This document shows positions 7,226 to 14,821 of a stretch of DNA of 23,876 bases, piece after piece. The translations under genes and the position numbers were made by a program. This DNA is from an uncultured Collinsella sp. (GTDB lineage Bacteria > Actinomycetota > Coriobacteriia > Coriobacteriales > Coriobacteriaceae): positions 1 to 23,876 of the forward strand of contig UQVD01000020.1 of assembly GCA_900544385.1 (NCBI GenBank). The letters are read 5' to 3'. The first letter of the stretch is position 1; the number at the start of each line of letters is the position of its first letter. The notes beneath the pieces were generated by a model, which worked only from the letters and a program-made list of their open reading frames with translations, did not search any database and was not told where the DNA came from.

Positions 7226-10200
7226 ATGGCGAACACCCAGAACTATATTAACCACCTGATGCAGAACACCGGCATTACGCCGGCATGCAGCGAAGAAGAG
7301 CGCTTGGCTGCCGAAGATATCGCTCAGATCTTCCGCAACCACGGCTTTGACCCCGAGGTTCAGGAGTTCAATGCCCCGGCGCCCAGTAGGTTGGCATTTG
7401 CCGTTACCGGTATTCTTGCGTTTGCCGGCGCCCTGCTGATGGGCATCGGCGGCGGTATCGGCTTGGTCGGCACCTTGCTGGCCATTGTCGGCGCCGTTCT
7501 TTACGTGCTCGAGCGCACGGGCCACCCCGTGGTTTCGCGCCTGGGCAAGACGGGCGTGAGCCAAAATGTCATCGCCTACCACAAGGCCTCGGGCCCGCTC
7601 GCGTCCCCGCGTAACCGCCCGGTGGTCGTTGTCGCACACTACGACTCTCCCCGTGCTGAGCTGCTCGCCCGCGAGCCTTATGCTTCGTATCGTGCGCTCA
7701 TCGCCAAGCTGTTGCCCGTTGCCACGGTTGCCCCCGCTGCCGTTGCCATCCTGCGTATTCTGCCGCTCCCCGGCGCGCTCAAGGTTCTGCTGTGGATTGT
7801 CGCGATCCTCGCTTCCCTCGTTGCACTCGCCAACGCGGTAAACATCATCTCTAACCGCCACATTCTTCCCTATACGTCTGGCGCGGTGTGCAACAAGTCT
7901 TCTGTCGCCGCTATGCTCGACGTTATGGACAACGTTGCTCCCTTCCAGGGCGAAAACGAGTTTCCCGACGATGTTCCGTTCGATACCTATTTTGGGGAGC
8001 AGAAGCGTCGTGCCGAGGAAATGGCGCGCGCAGCGGCGGAATATGCCGCGGCCCAGCAGCAAAACGACTACGGCAACACCATCGAGTATGAAGAGCCTAC
8101 CTACGCCGAGGACGAATTCGGTCAGCCGATTGCTCCCGACGCTCAGACCGAGCCCGAACAGGGTGAGGCTTTCGACGAGCAAATCGAGGGCTTTGAGGGT
8201 GCGTCTGCCGACGAGACGCTGATCGGCGCTATCGTGCCTGAGGATCGGAATCAGGCTGCCCAAGCCGAAGAGTTCAATGACGAGGTTCCCGCTGCCGAGC
8301 CGGCGGAGGAGTCTGCCGAGCCCGAGCCCAAGCTCTATCGCAACGCCGCCGGCAACATCCGCTTTGGTTCGGATGCCATCCGTGCGCTCGGAATGCTTCC
8401 CGAGTCCTGCACGCTCGATTACGAGGAGGGCGAGGAGCCAACGTTTGAGCCCGAGCCTGCCCCCGTCGTGGCTGCGCCTGCGCCCGTTGTCGCTGCGGAT
8501 GATGAGTCTGCCGCGGTTACCGCTGCCGTTGCCGATCCCGAGGCGGTGTCCGCGTTCGATCCCGCGGCAGGACTGGACATTTTGGCTCCCGCCGCACCGG
8601 CGCAAGACGTTGCGGACGAGTCTGACGACGATTACGTTGAACAACCGAGGCGCGTGTCTTACGAGAGCGATACTGATTTCTCGGCCGAGATTCCCGCGGC
8701 AACGCCGCATGCCGACATTGCATCCGCGTTCTCGTCGATTGGCGCCAGCGCTTCCAACTTCTTTAAGGGTGCGTTTGCAAAGGGCAAGAAATTTGTCGAC
8801 GATTTCGAGGAGAAGCGCGCTGCCGCACGCGAGGCTGCCGAGCAGGAGGCTATCGCTCAGCAGCAGGCAGCCGAGGCGGCACGTGAGCTCGCGGCGCAAG
8901 AGTTCGAGCAGAACGAGGCTATGCAGTCCGCGCCCGTCGAAGCCGCCGAAGCTACAACGTCCTTTGAGTCCCAGCAACCGGCGTCCGCGGATGTTGTTGA
9001 AGCGACGACGTCTTTCGAGGCTCAGCAGCACGTCGATAGCACCATGTCGTTTGATGCCGCGCAGTTCGATTCCACGATAACGTTTGAAAAACAGGGCACC
9101 GCGATTGCCGAGCCCCTTCCTGTTTCCGATGAGCAGGGCGACGCGGCAGACGATGACGAGCCTGTTGATGCTGCCGAAATCCAAGATGCCGCCGAGGACG
9201 AGCCCGTCGAGGCCAACTCTGACGAAGAGCAATACGCGGCAGCCGAGCAAGATGATTCGACCGAGGTCGAGCAGGAGGAAGTGCCTGCGGTTTCCGAGAC
9301 TCCCGAGACGGATGAGTCGAGGCCTTATTCCACGCAGATTTTCACCATGCCGACCCCGAGTGGTTCCGGTGCCACGGTTGCCAATGTCGCTCCCACCCAG
9401 GACGAAACGGTCGATTCCCTTATGGCCCAGATTTCCTCCCAGGCATCGCCGCGCCCGCAGATGAATGTTCCCGATCCGGCGTCGGCACCGTCGCCTGCAC
9501 CTTCCTCGTCTCCGCTGGCTTCGGTCCCCGATCCGTCGCTGCCGTCTATGAAGCAGGCAAACGTTGCGTCTCGCACGTCGCTGTTCGACCTTCCCGACCC
9601 CTCCGCACAGGTCAACGATCCCTTTGCTACTGCCCAGGGCCCCGAACCCACATCGGCACCCGTTGCGCCTCCTATGCCCGTTGCGTCGGGCGCACAGCCG
9701 ATCGAGACCATTTCGGCTCCCGCCCCGGCGGCACCCAAGTCTCGTAAGCGCGGCCTGGGTGGTCTGTTCGGCCGTAAAAAGAAAAACGAGCAGGACAGCA
9801 TGAGTGACTGGCTGGGCGTCGAAGACGATTACGATGCCAAGAAGTCCGGTCGCGGTATCGGTTCGTGGGATAACTTCGAGGACGATAACGATGGCTGGAA
9901 GGGTGGCGCTACGTCTTCCGATGGCGCTTCTTCCGAAGATATGCTCTCGGCTGTCGCCTCTATGGGCGATGATGAGCTGCTCGGTCACGATATCTGGTTT
10001 GTGGCAACGGGTGCCTCGGATTGTGATGGCGCCGGCATGAAGGCCTTCTTGGCTTCGCATCGCGATAAGCTCCGCGGCGTATTCTTTATCAATCTTGAAT
10101 CCGTCGGCGCCGGTAGGCTTTCGGTTGTGACGGTCGAGGGCGAGCAACAGCTGCTCAAGGGCGATCGCCGCATCATGAACCTGGTCAGCAAGGTCTGCAA

Positions 10201-10417
10201 GTCGTTCCATGTCGATTGTGGCGCGCTCGAGATGCCCTATGCCAAGACCGATGCCTACGCCGCGCTCGAGGCGAGCCGCCGAGCCCTTACCATCGCCGGT
10301 GTGGACGGCACACGTCTGGCTTGCGCTCGTACCGAGGACGACCTGCCCCACAATGTCAACCCGACGAACATTGCCACGGTATCCGAGGTCGTTACCGAGG
10401 TTATCCGCCGTTCGTAG
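7226..10417 (+). CDS. Membrane protein with split, degenerate M28-peptidase-like domain and long acidic disordered insertion
   Basis: A 1063-residue protein. The ATG at 7226 is chosen because GGAG lies 5 bases upstream; an open frame 50 codons longer crosses the promoter. Residues 1-54 are soluble, 55-95 form two hydrophobic helices, 136-140 hold the M28 motif AHYDS (H138, D140), 160-210 form two more helices and 217-233 hold GAVCNKSSVAAML, the equivalent of GANDDASG. Residues about 240-900 are acidic, Ala/Glu/Pro-rich and probably disordered. Within this stretch are a conserved-looking island (370-400), a probable coiled coil (515-570), two EATTSFE repeats (575-598) and a basic patch (838-854). 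The M28 fold resumes at 920: FVATGASDCDGAG (normally FVAFGAEEIG), FFINLESVG (E958) and LPHNVNPTN (H1042). The metal-binding aspartates of GANDD are Cys-Asn and the Glu-Glu pair is Ser-Asp, so peptidase activity is doubtful. No signal peptide is seen; the soluble parts are probably cytoplasmic. Confidence 0.8.
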   Translation: MANTQNYINHLMQNTGITPACSEEERLAAEDIAQIFRNHGFDPEVQEFNAPAPSRLAFAVTGILAFAGALLMGIGGGIGLVGTLLAIVGAVLYVLERTGHPVVSRLGKTGVSQNVIAYHKASGPLASPRNRPVVVVAHYDSPRAELLAREPYASYRALIAKLLPVATVAPAAVAILRILPLPGALKVLLWIVAILASLVALANAVNIISNRHILPYTSGAVCNKSSVAAMLDVMDNVAPFQGENEFPDDVPFDTYFGEQKRRAEEMARAAAEYAAAQQQNDYGNTIEYEEPTYAEDEFGQPIAPDAQTEPEQGEAFDEQIEGFEGASADETLIGAIVPEDRNQAAQAEEFNDEVPAAEPAEESAEPEPKLYRNAAGNIRFGSDAIRALGMLPESCTLDYEEGEEPTFEPEPAPVVAAPAPVVAADDESAAVTAAVADPEAVSAFDPAAGLDILAPAAPAQDVADESDDDYVEQPRRVSYESDTDFSAEIPAATPHADIASAFSSIGASASNFFKGAFAKGKKFVDDFEEKRAAAREAAEQEAIAQQQAAEAARELAAQEFEQNEAMQSAPVEAAEATTSFESQQPASADVVEATTSFEAQQHVDSTMSFDAAQFDSTITFEKQGTAIAEPLPVSDEQGDAADDDEPVDAAEIQDAAEDEPVEANSDEEQYAAAEQDDSTEVEQEEVPAVSETPETDESRPYSTQIFTMPTPSGSGATVANVAPTQDETVDSLMAQISSQASPRPQMNVPDPASAPSPAPSSSPLASVPDPSLPSMKQANVASRTSLFDLPDPSAQVNDPFATAQGPEPTSAPVAPPMPVASGAQPIETISAPAPAAPKSRKRGLGGLFGRKKKNEQDSMSDWLGVEDDYDAKKSGRGIGSWDNFEDDNDGWKGGATSSDGASSEDMLSAVASMGDDELLGHDIWFVATGASDCDGAGMKAFLASHRDKLRGVFFINLESVGAGRLSVVTVEGEQQLLKGDRRIMNLVSKVCKSFHVDCGALEMPYAKTDAYAALEASRRALTIAGVDGTRLACARTEDDLPHNVNPTNIATVSEVVTEVIRRS

Positions 10418-10438
10418 GCGGAGCTCTAAGGAGTCAAC

Positions 10439-10657
10439 GTGTTTTCGTATATTAAGCGCCATTGGCCTGTCTACGTGATTTTGACCTTGATTGCCATTGC
10501 GTTAGGATTTGGGGCCGCCTACATCGTGGGTGCGAAGGGCTCGACCCCCGCCTCCGCAATCAGCGAAGAGGTGGAGCAAGAACAGAGCACGGGTGCCGAT
10601 GGGATTCCTGAGTCCGAGCAGGCAATCGTTGATGGTGGATCTTCGTCTGCAGAGTAG
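10439..10657 (+). CDS. Small single-pass membrane protein
   Basis: 72 residues. The start is a GTG at 10439 with AAGGAG (10428-10433) five bases upstream, a strong ribosome site. Residues 1-8 are basic, 9-31 form one hydrophobic helix (YVILTLIAIALGFGAAYIV), and the rest is a short acidic, Ser/Glu-rich tail with no Cys. The N-in/C-out orientation is suggested by the basic start. It lies 21 bases after the M28-like membrane gene and shares its terminator, so the two are probably one operon and may interact. I do not recognise the family. Confidence 0.8.
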   Translation: MFSYIKRHWPVYVILTLIAIALGFGAAYIVGAKGSTPASAISEEVEQEQSTGADGIPESEQAIVDGGSSSAE

Positions 10658-10679
10658 ATACGGCGATTTAAATGATTGA

Positions 10680-10716
10680 AAGCGGGCGAGCCAGGGGACT
10701 GGCTCGCCCGCTTTTT
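10680..10716 (+). terminator. Strong Rho-independent terminator
   Basis: A 13-bp perfect GC-rich stem pairs 10681-10693 with 10700-10712 around GGGGAC, followed by a T run to 10716. It ends the M28-like/small-protein operon. Because the flanking A residues give a short T run on the other strand, it may also stop the convergent surface-protein gene. Confidence 0.92.
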
Positions 10717-10723
10717 CATCGCG

Positions 10724-13700
10724 CTAGCGCTTCTTTGGGATCGACCTAAGGCGAGCGAACCATAGGGCTGCGGCACCCGAGGTCAGGAGCGCGGTGATGC
10801 AAGCGGCGATGGGAACTGGTCCTGTTGCCGGTAGGTCCTGCGGTAGGGTGCAGCGTTGAATGACACAGTCCTCGTCATGTGACTCAAGTTTATCGCCGCC
10901 GCCGTTGCGACAAAGATCGACGCGTGCGCTGTTGGTGAGTGCGGTTTGGGGCGTATAAGCCGATGTTGCCTGCATGTGCACGACTGCGCCCCGAGCGTCT
11001 GCACCAAGGATTGCTTTGGCATCGTCAAGGTCGTCGTGCTCATCTTTGAGATCATCGCGGGTCCAAGAATCCGCATCGCTTCGAGTCGTAAAGTCGGCGG
11101 CTACCGTACCGTATTCAATTCGAATGCCCGTTACGACGGTATTGGATGCAAGGTCGAGCTCTTCCGCCTCGAGTGTGGTGGATTCCGTGGTCGAGATATC
11201 CGCCTTCCAGAGGTGCCAACCGTCGTAATCGACGAGGCGACAGTCCTCACCCAGGCTCTCTTTTACTTCGTCGGACTCAAGCCAAGGATTTTCGTGCCCA
11301 TCGTCAAGTGTCGCGTTTGCCGGCTCATCGACGTCTGTCGAGTCCAACGGCGTCGTGCGATACCACACGTTGCACAGACCGTTGAGGTCGCCGATGGCGA
11401 CGGGGGTTTCGATTGAGATGAATCTCGCCGTGCCGTCTTTGGCGCACTCAAGATCATCGGTAATCGTAAACTCATCAACCCAAGTAGTGGAATCGTTTCG
11501 AGCATCGATGGTATAGGAGAAAAGCCCATCACTATTGGTTTGCGTCGTGGCGCGGTTTTTACCATCGCCGTTAGCCAACAGGCCCTTTTCGATAGGTTGG
11601 ACAAGTTCCTGACGCTTGTCGACCTGCCCCTTGATCTCGATGGGCGCATCCTTCATCGCGACGGATTGGACTTCTCCCGTATCTTTTATTTCAAACGTTA
11701 TCTCCTCGGCAAGGTCATAGGTCCGCGGAGACATCATTTCGCGCAACGAGTAGGTGCCAGGTGCAAGATGTTCGACGCGGTGCGGCTTGTCGGATGAGGT
11801 CCAGGAGTCTATTTCGGTTTTATCGGGACCATATAAGGTGAGCTGTGCGCCTTCCACTTCCTGCTCACCGCTTGCATCGACCTTGGAGATATCAACCTTG
11901 GTGTAATCGTCGGATACGTTAAGCCGTGCTTCTACAACGGGTGTTTTCTGGTCGGCATAAGTAAGGTCGACAATATGGGTTGTCCGATCGAGCAAGAAGC
12001 CTGCCGGCGCTTGAGTCTCGACAACCTCGTAGCGTGCGGTGCCAGATCCCAGCGGGAGGTTGTCCGCGCGTGCTTCTCCAGTTTCATCCGTCGTGACGGT
12101 AGCGACAGTCTCACCGTCGAGCGCGGCAATGCTACCGTCGGGGCGCACGATATCACCCGAGGCACGGATCTCAAAGACGGCGCCCGCGAGGCTGCTGCCG
12201 TCTACGGCATCGGTTTTAACGATCCTGATGTTTCCGGTCGCGGCGTGGTCATAATACGAGGCGATTGCAACGGGCGTTAGGTTCATGTCGGCGGGTATGT
12301 TTACCTTGATCTCCTCGCCGACAAGATAGGGCTCTTTGGCCGAGGTTTCGCGTACATAATAGGTGCCCGGCACGAGCGATTCGGGCAGTGTGACGGTCCC
12401 GGTCGCGTCAGTCGTAAAGGTGTCCATTACGTTATGTGCTGGATACCAGCAAATTTGTGAGACAGGTTCGTGATTGCTGTCTAGGAGTTGGAAGGTGAAT
12501 CCGGCTAGTGGAACAGAAGCGCCTGTTTGGGCATCGCGTTTTACAATCTGGAGATGCGTCGACAGCGCGTGGTTGTCCACGATATATTGAAGCTCGGCGC
12601 CGTTGGAAATCTGATTGGCCCCGACGGTCCATTCCCCTGCACGTTTAAAACCCTCGGGGACGGTTTCCGGAACCTCGCGAACCGTGTAGCCGGCACGGTC
12701 GTATGGGACGGCTCCGTGGACACCGGCGGGTCGTTTACCTGTGCCGAACCATGCTTCGGGCTGGTCTTTGGTGGAGGCAAAGCCATAGATGTTTGTGGTC
12801 AGTGTGCCAACAACCTGCTGAGAGCTGTTGCTGACAACCTCAAAGACAACACCACCCGCCGGCTGCTCCAGGCCGGATTGGTCGCTATTGCCGTAATCCT
12901 TGAATTTGGAAATCTCAAGGTCAAAAGCAATGGGGATATCGGAAATGCGAGATTCGATCTCGACCACGCCTGAATCGCCGAGCTGGTCGGCTCCAACGGT
13001 ATAGGTCCAGCTGTCGTTGGATGGCAGGTAGCCCTCGGGGGCTTTTGATTCGTAGATGGTAAAGGTTCCTAAGGGGACATCGGCGAGGGTGGCCCGACCG
13101 CTTTCGTCGGTCGTGAGGATTTGCGCCCATCCAGGGGTTGATTGTGACACACACGTGAACTCTGCTCCTGCGAGTGAAGATCCCACCTGGGGGCCGGCAT
13201 TCGTCGCGGCATCGAGTTTTACGATACGCAGGTTGATGGTGCCGGGCTGTTCATCAATGGCGACCTGTCCACCGTCATTCCCCGTGGTAAAGGCGATGCG
13301 ATCACGACGGGGGACATAGCCGGCCGGCGCCTTCGTTTCAACTAGGTAGTATGCCGTGTTGGGCAGAAGTGTTGCTTGCGCCCGACCGTTGCTGTCCATC
13401 TGGATGGTGCCGACATGCGCGCCGCTGGCGCTCTCAAAAATATCGAATGTTGCCCCGTCAAACTGATAAGTATTGTTTCCGCTGGTAATGGCGGCGTTTG
13501 CAGACTGTTTTTTGAAGGAAACAGAGACCGCCGGCAGTACATAGAGCATGTCTTGACGTTTGCTGCCGCCCGATACGGCTCCTAAATAGCGCCGCGCGCG
13601 GTGCGGAGCGGCTTTGATGCTTCCTGATTTTGCGTTGTCGTGGAGCCACCGCGCAGCCGCCACGACTTCATTGTCAGCGGTAAAGTGCCCACTCTTGGTT

Positions 13701-14155
13701 TTGCCCTGAGCGGTCGTGTAGGAATAGGTACCGTCGACATGGGTAGTGCCGTTGAGCATCCATACGGCAAGCTGGGTTGCGGCGCGGGCGCGATCGGGTG
13801 AAAGATGGTAACCGCCAAACGACGTGGCGGTAGGATATCCGTGACAAACGATTGCCTCGATCTCGTCGTCGAGCCACACCCAGCCTTGATCAAAGTTGAG
13901 CCATGGGCCGCCCGGCTTGGTGGGGCCGGGGCGCTCCTGGTTCATGCAGTAGGCAATCGAGGCGTCTTGAGCTTCATACTTGCCGATAAAGAAGGGCCCA
14001 CAATCATCGCTAATAGTGCGGAAACCGAGCTGGTCGTAGCCATCGACGGCAAATGCGGCGCCCGGTGCCAGGCAGCCGAAAAGCAGGAAGAGGAGCAGGA
14101 GCAGCGGACCTGTTGCGATTGCGCTGTGGACAGAGTGCGTGGGTGCGTTGGACAT
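10724..14155 (-). CDS. LPXTG-anchored surface adhesin with thioester (TQXA) domain and Cna-B/SpaA-like repeats
   Basis: 1143 residues. A signal peptide with a leucine-rich core ends near AFA|VDG (residue 36). Residues about 40-200 resemble a TQXA/thioester domain: C70 (AYCMN) and Q128 (ATQLAVW) are placed to form the Cys-Gln thioester used by Gram-positive adhesins for covalent host binding. About six prealbumin-like Cna-B/SpaA repeats follow (208-300, 306-405, 411-530, 535-640, 642-745, 752-840), most ending with an E-x-x-AP-x-GY type strand such as VETKAPAGY or YESKAPEGY, where isopeptide bonds form. A distinct Cys-containing C-terminal domain (841-1100) precedes LPATG (1108-1112), a membrane helix and the tail RLRSIPKKR. 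AAGGAG lies five bases upstream of the ATG. No sortase gene is in the window. The gene looks less GC-rich than its neighbours, so acquisition is possible. An L-F-G-C at 25-28 is a poor lipobox. Confidence 0.9.
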   Translation of the reverse strand: MSNAPTHSVHSAIATGPLLLLLFLLFGCLAPGAAFAVDGYDQLGFRTISDDCGPFFIGKYEAQDASIAYCMNQERPGPTKPGGPWLNFDQGWVWLDDEIEAIVCHGYPTATSFGGYHLSPDRARAATQLAVWMLNGTTHVDGTYSYTTAQGKTKSGHFTADNEVVAAARWLHDNAKSGSIKAAPHRARRYLGAVSGGSKRQDMLYVLPAVSVSFKKQSANAAITSGNNTYQFDGATFDIFESASGAHVGTIQMDSNGRAQATLLPNTAYYLVETKAPAGYVPRRDRIAFTTGNDGGQVAIDEQPGTINLRIVKLDAATNAGPQVGSSLAGAEFTCVSQSTPGWAQILTTDESGRATLADVPLGTFTIYESKAPEGYLPSNDSWTYTVGADQLGDSGVVEIESRISDIPIAFDLEISKFKDYGNSDQSGLEQPAGGVVFEVVSNSSQQVVGTLTTNIYGFASTKDQPEAWFGTGKRPAGVHGAVPYDRAGYTVREVPETVPEGFKRAGEWTVGANQISNGAELQYIVDNHALSTHLQIVKRDAQTGASVPLAGFTFQLLDSNHEPVSQICWYPAHNVMDTFTTDATGTVTLPESLVPGTYYVRETSAKEPYLVGEEIKVNIPADMNLTPVAIASYYDHAATGNIRIVKTDAVDGSSLAGAVFEIRASGDIVRPDGSIAALDGETVATVTTDETGEARADNLPLGSGTARYEVVETQAPAGFLLDRTTHIVDLTYADQKTPVVEARLNVSDDYTKVDISKVDASGEQEVEGAQLTLYGPDKTEIDSWTSSDKPHRVEHLAPGTYSLREMMSPRTYDLAEEITFEIKDTGEVQSVAMKDAPIEIKGQVDKRQELVQPIEKGLLANGDGKNRATTQTNSDGLFSYTIDARNDSTTWVDEFTITDDLECAKDGTARFISIETPVAIGDLNGLCNVWYRTTPLDSTDVDEPANATLDDGHENPWLESDEVKESLGEDCRLVDYDGWHLWKADISTTESTTLEAEELDLASNTVVTGIRIEYGTVAADFTTRSDADSWTRDDLKDEHDDLDDAKAILGADARGAVVHMQATSAYTPQTALTNSARVDLCRNGGGDKLESHDEDCVIQRCTLPQDLPATGPVPIAACITALLTSGAAALWFARLRSIPKKR

Positions 14156-14409
14156 GGCTGCTCCTTATCCCTCGTGCGCCGCACGGGGAGGCTGCGACGC
14201 GTAGGATGAGGCTACCCCCGAGGTTCATGCGGGTAAGTACCAAAGGCTGACCAAAAGCTTGCCCAATTCCTGACAAATTGAGCTCAAATACAACAATCAA
14301 GCAAAAGTGCAGGTAGAAGATAGGAAGAACAGGAGGCCAAAGGTCCTCATCTCCACAATTGACGCGATTTTCAAACGAATCTCCACAGCTAAAACAAGCA
14401 TCGCCACCC
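14156..14409. other. Intergenic region upstream of adhesin gene
   Basis: About 250 relatively AT-rich bases between the adhesin ribosome site and the tRNA-Gly promoter. It must contain the adhesin promoter on the minus strand, but I see no convincing -35/-10 pair. The only clear structure is a pair of 9-nt direct repeats, listed separately. Confidence 0.4.
14349..14387. repeat. Two direct ATCTCCACA repeats, 30 bp apart
   Basis: ATCTCCACA occurs at 14349-14357 and 14379-14387, exactly 30 bases apart, close to three helical turns. On the minus strand they read TGTGGAGAT upstream of the adhesin gene. They could be a dimeric operator. They match a DnaA box (TTATCCACA) at only 7 of 9 positions. 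Confidence 0.35.
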
Positions 14410-14439
14410 TTGTATCGAACAAGACAACCGCGTTATACT
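14410..14439 (+). promoter_or_regulatory. tRNA-Gly promoter
   Basis: TTGTAT (14410-14415), an 18-base spacer and a near-consensus TATACT (14434-14439), 13 bases before the tRNA 5' end. Confidence 0.75.
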
Positions 14440-14452
14440 ATCCCCCACATAT

Positions 14453-14527
14453 GCGGGCATCGCCAAGTGGTAAGGCATCAGCTTCCCAAGCTGACACTCG
14501 CGGGTTCGAGTCCCGTTGCCCGCTCCA
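14453..14527 (+). tRNA. tRNA-Gly (anticodon CCC)
   Basis: A full cloverleaf is visible. The acceptor GCGGGCA (14453-14459) pairs with TGCCCGC (14517-14523), the anticodon stem is TCAGC/GCTGA with loop TTCCCAA, and the T arm is CGGGTTCGAGTCCCG. The discriminator is T and CCA is encoded (14525-14527). Anticodon CCC reads GGG. It is followed by its own terminator and then by a partial duplicate of its 3' end. Confidence 0.95.
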
Positions 14528-14538
14528 GCTAGAAGCAC

Positions 14539-14571
14539 AAGCACGGCACCATTACGGTGCCGTGCTTTTTT
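14539..14571 (+). terminator. tRNA-Gly terminator
   Basis: GCACGGCACC (14541-14550) pairs perfectly with GGTGCCGTGC (14556-14565) around ATTAC, followed by six T residues. It directly follows tRNA-Gly. Confidence 0.92.
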
Positions 14572-14719
14572 CAATAAAGCGCCGGGACTCGAACCCGACA
14601 GGGTGCGAGCGTAAAGCAAACGCGAAGCGTTTGTAGCGAGCAGGCGAAGGCGCCGACAGGCGCCTGAAGCCGGTGCGGATTTGCGAAGCAAATACGCGGA
14701 CGTCCCGTTGCCCGCTCCA
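14572..14719. repeat. tRNA-linked hairpin array with inverted T arm and duplicated tRNA 3' end (copy A)
   Basis: After the tRNA-Gly terminator comes an exact 15-nt reverse complement of the tRNA T arm (14583-14597). Three hairpins follow: 14617-14633 (7-bp stem, GAA loop), 14648-14665 (AGGCGCC/GGCGCCT, GACA loop) and 14679-14693 (ATTTGC-GAA-GCAAAT). The array ends in an exact 18-nt copy (14702-14719) of the tRNA 3' end including CCA (14510-14527). A related array lies after tRNA-Lys at 23341-23430. A minus-strand open frame through this region is an artefact of the tRNA sequence. The nature (mobile element, recombination scar or structured RNA) is unknown. Confidence 0.75.
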
Positions 14720-14771
14720 ATTCCAAAATGTTAGGTTAATGCCTGCTGCCCATACTTGCACCTGCGCACGG

Positions 14772-14777
14772 TACAAT
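14772..14777 (+). promoter_or_regulatory. Putative purB -10 element
   Basis: TACAAT lies 44 bases before the purB start, identical to the -10 elements proposed for ddl and tRNA-Lys. TTGCAC (14756-14761) is too close (10 bases) to be its -35, and no riboswitch-like fold was recognised, so the promoter call is weak. Confidence 0.3.
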
Positions 14778-14821
14778 GGTTGGGTTACGACCAACGTGCC
14801 AATAACCAAAAAGGAGCCGCT

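Noticed and set aside
7175..10462. A 1095-residue open frame on the minus strand, antisense to almost the whole M28-like gene
   Set aside because: It has no ribosome site or recognisable domain, and its composition (Arg/Gly/Leu-rich) is that of an antisense frame of GC-rich, Ala/Glu-rich coding DNA. The plus-strand gene has recognisable motifs.
10724..14155. Reading the adhesin as a lipoprotein (L-F-G-C at residues 25-28)
   Set aside because: Phe at -2 is poor for a lipobox, and the C-terminal LPATG-helix-basic tail is a full sortase signal.
14389..14691. Minus-strand open frame containing a GTRTREC-type motif
   Set aside because: It is antisense to tRNA-Gly and the hairpin array; such motifs are a familiar annotation artefact of tRNA sequence.
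14583..14719. A CRISPR array at the tRNA-linked hairpin blocks
   Set aside because: There are no regularly spaced identical repeats with unique spacers; the repeated units are different hairpins and tRNA fragments, and no cas gene is present.
14453..14719. A second tRNA or full genomic island after tRNA-Gly
   Set aside because: Only the last 18 nt are copied, with no D arm, anticodon arm, integrase or cargo.
14720..14821. Possible purine riboswitch before purB (and before purC at 20225-20333)
   Set aside because: No three-way-junction core or conserved loop sequences could be recognised in either leader.
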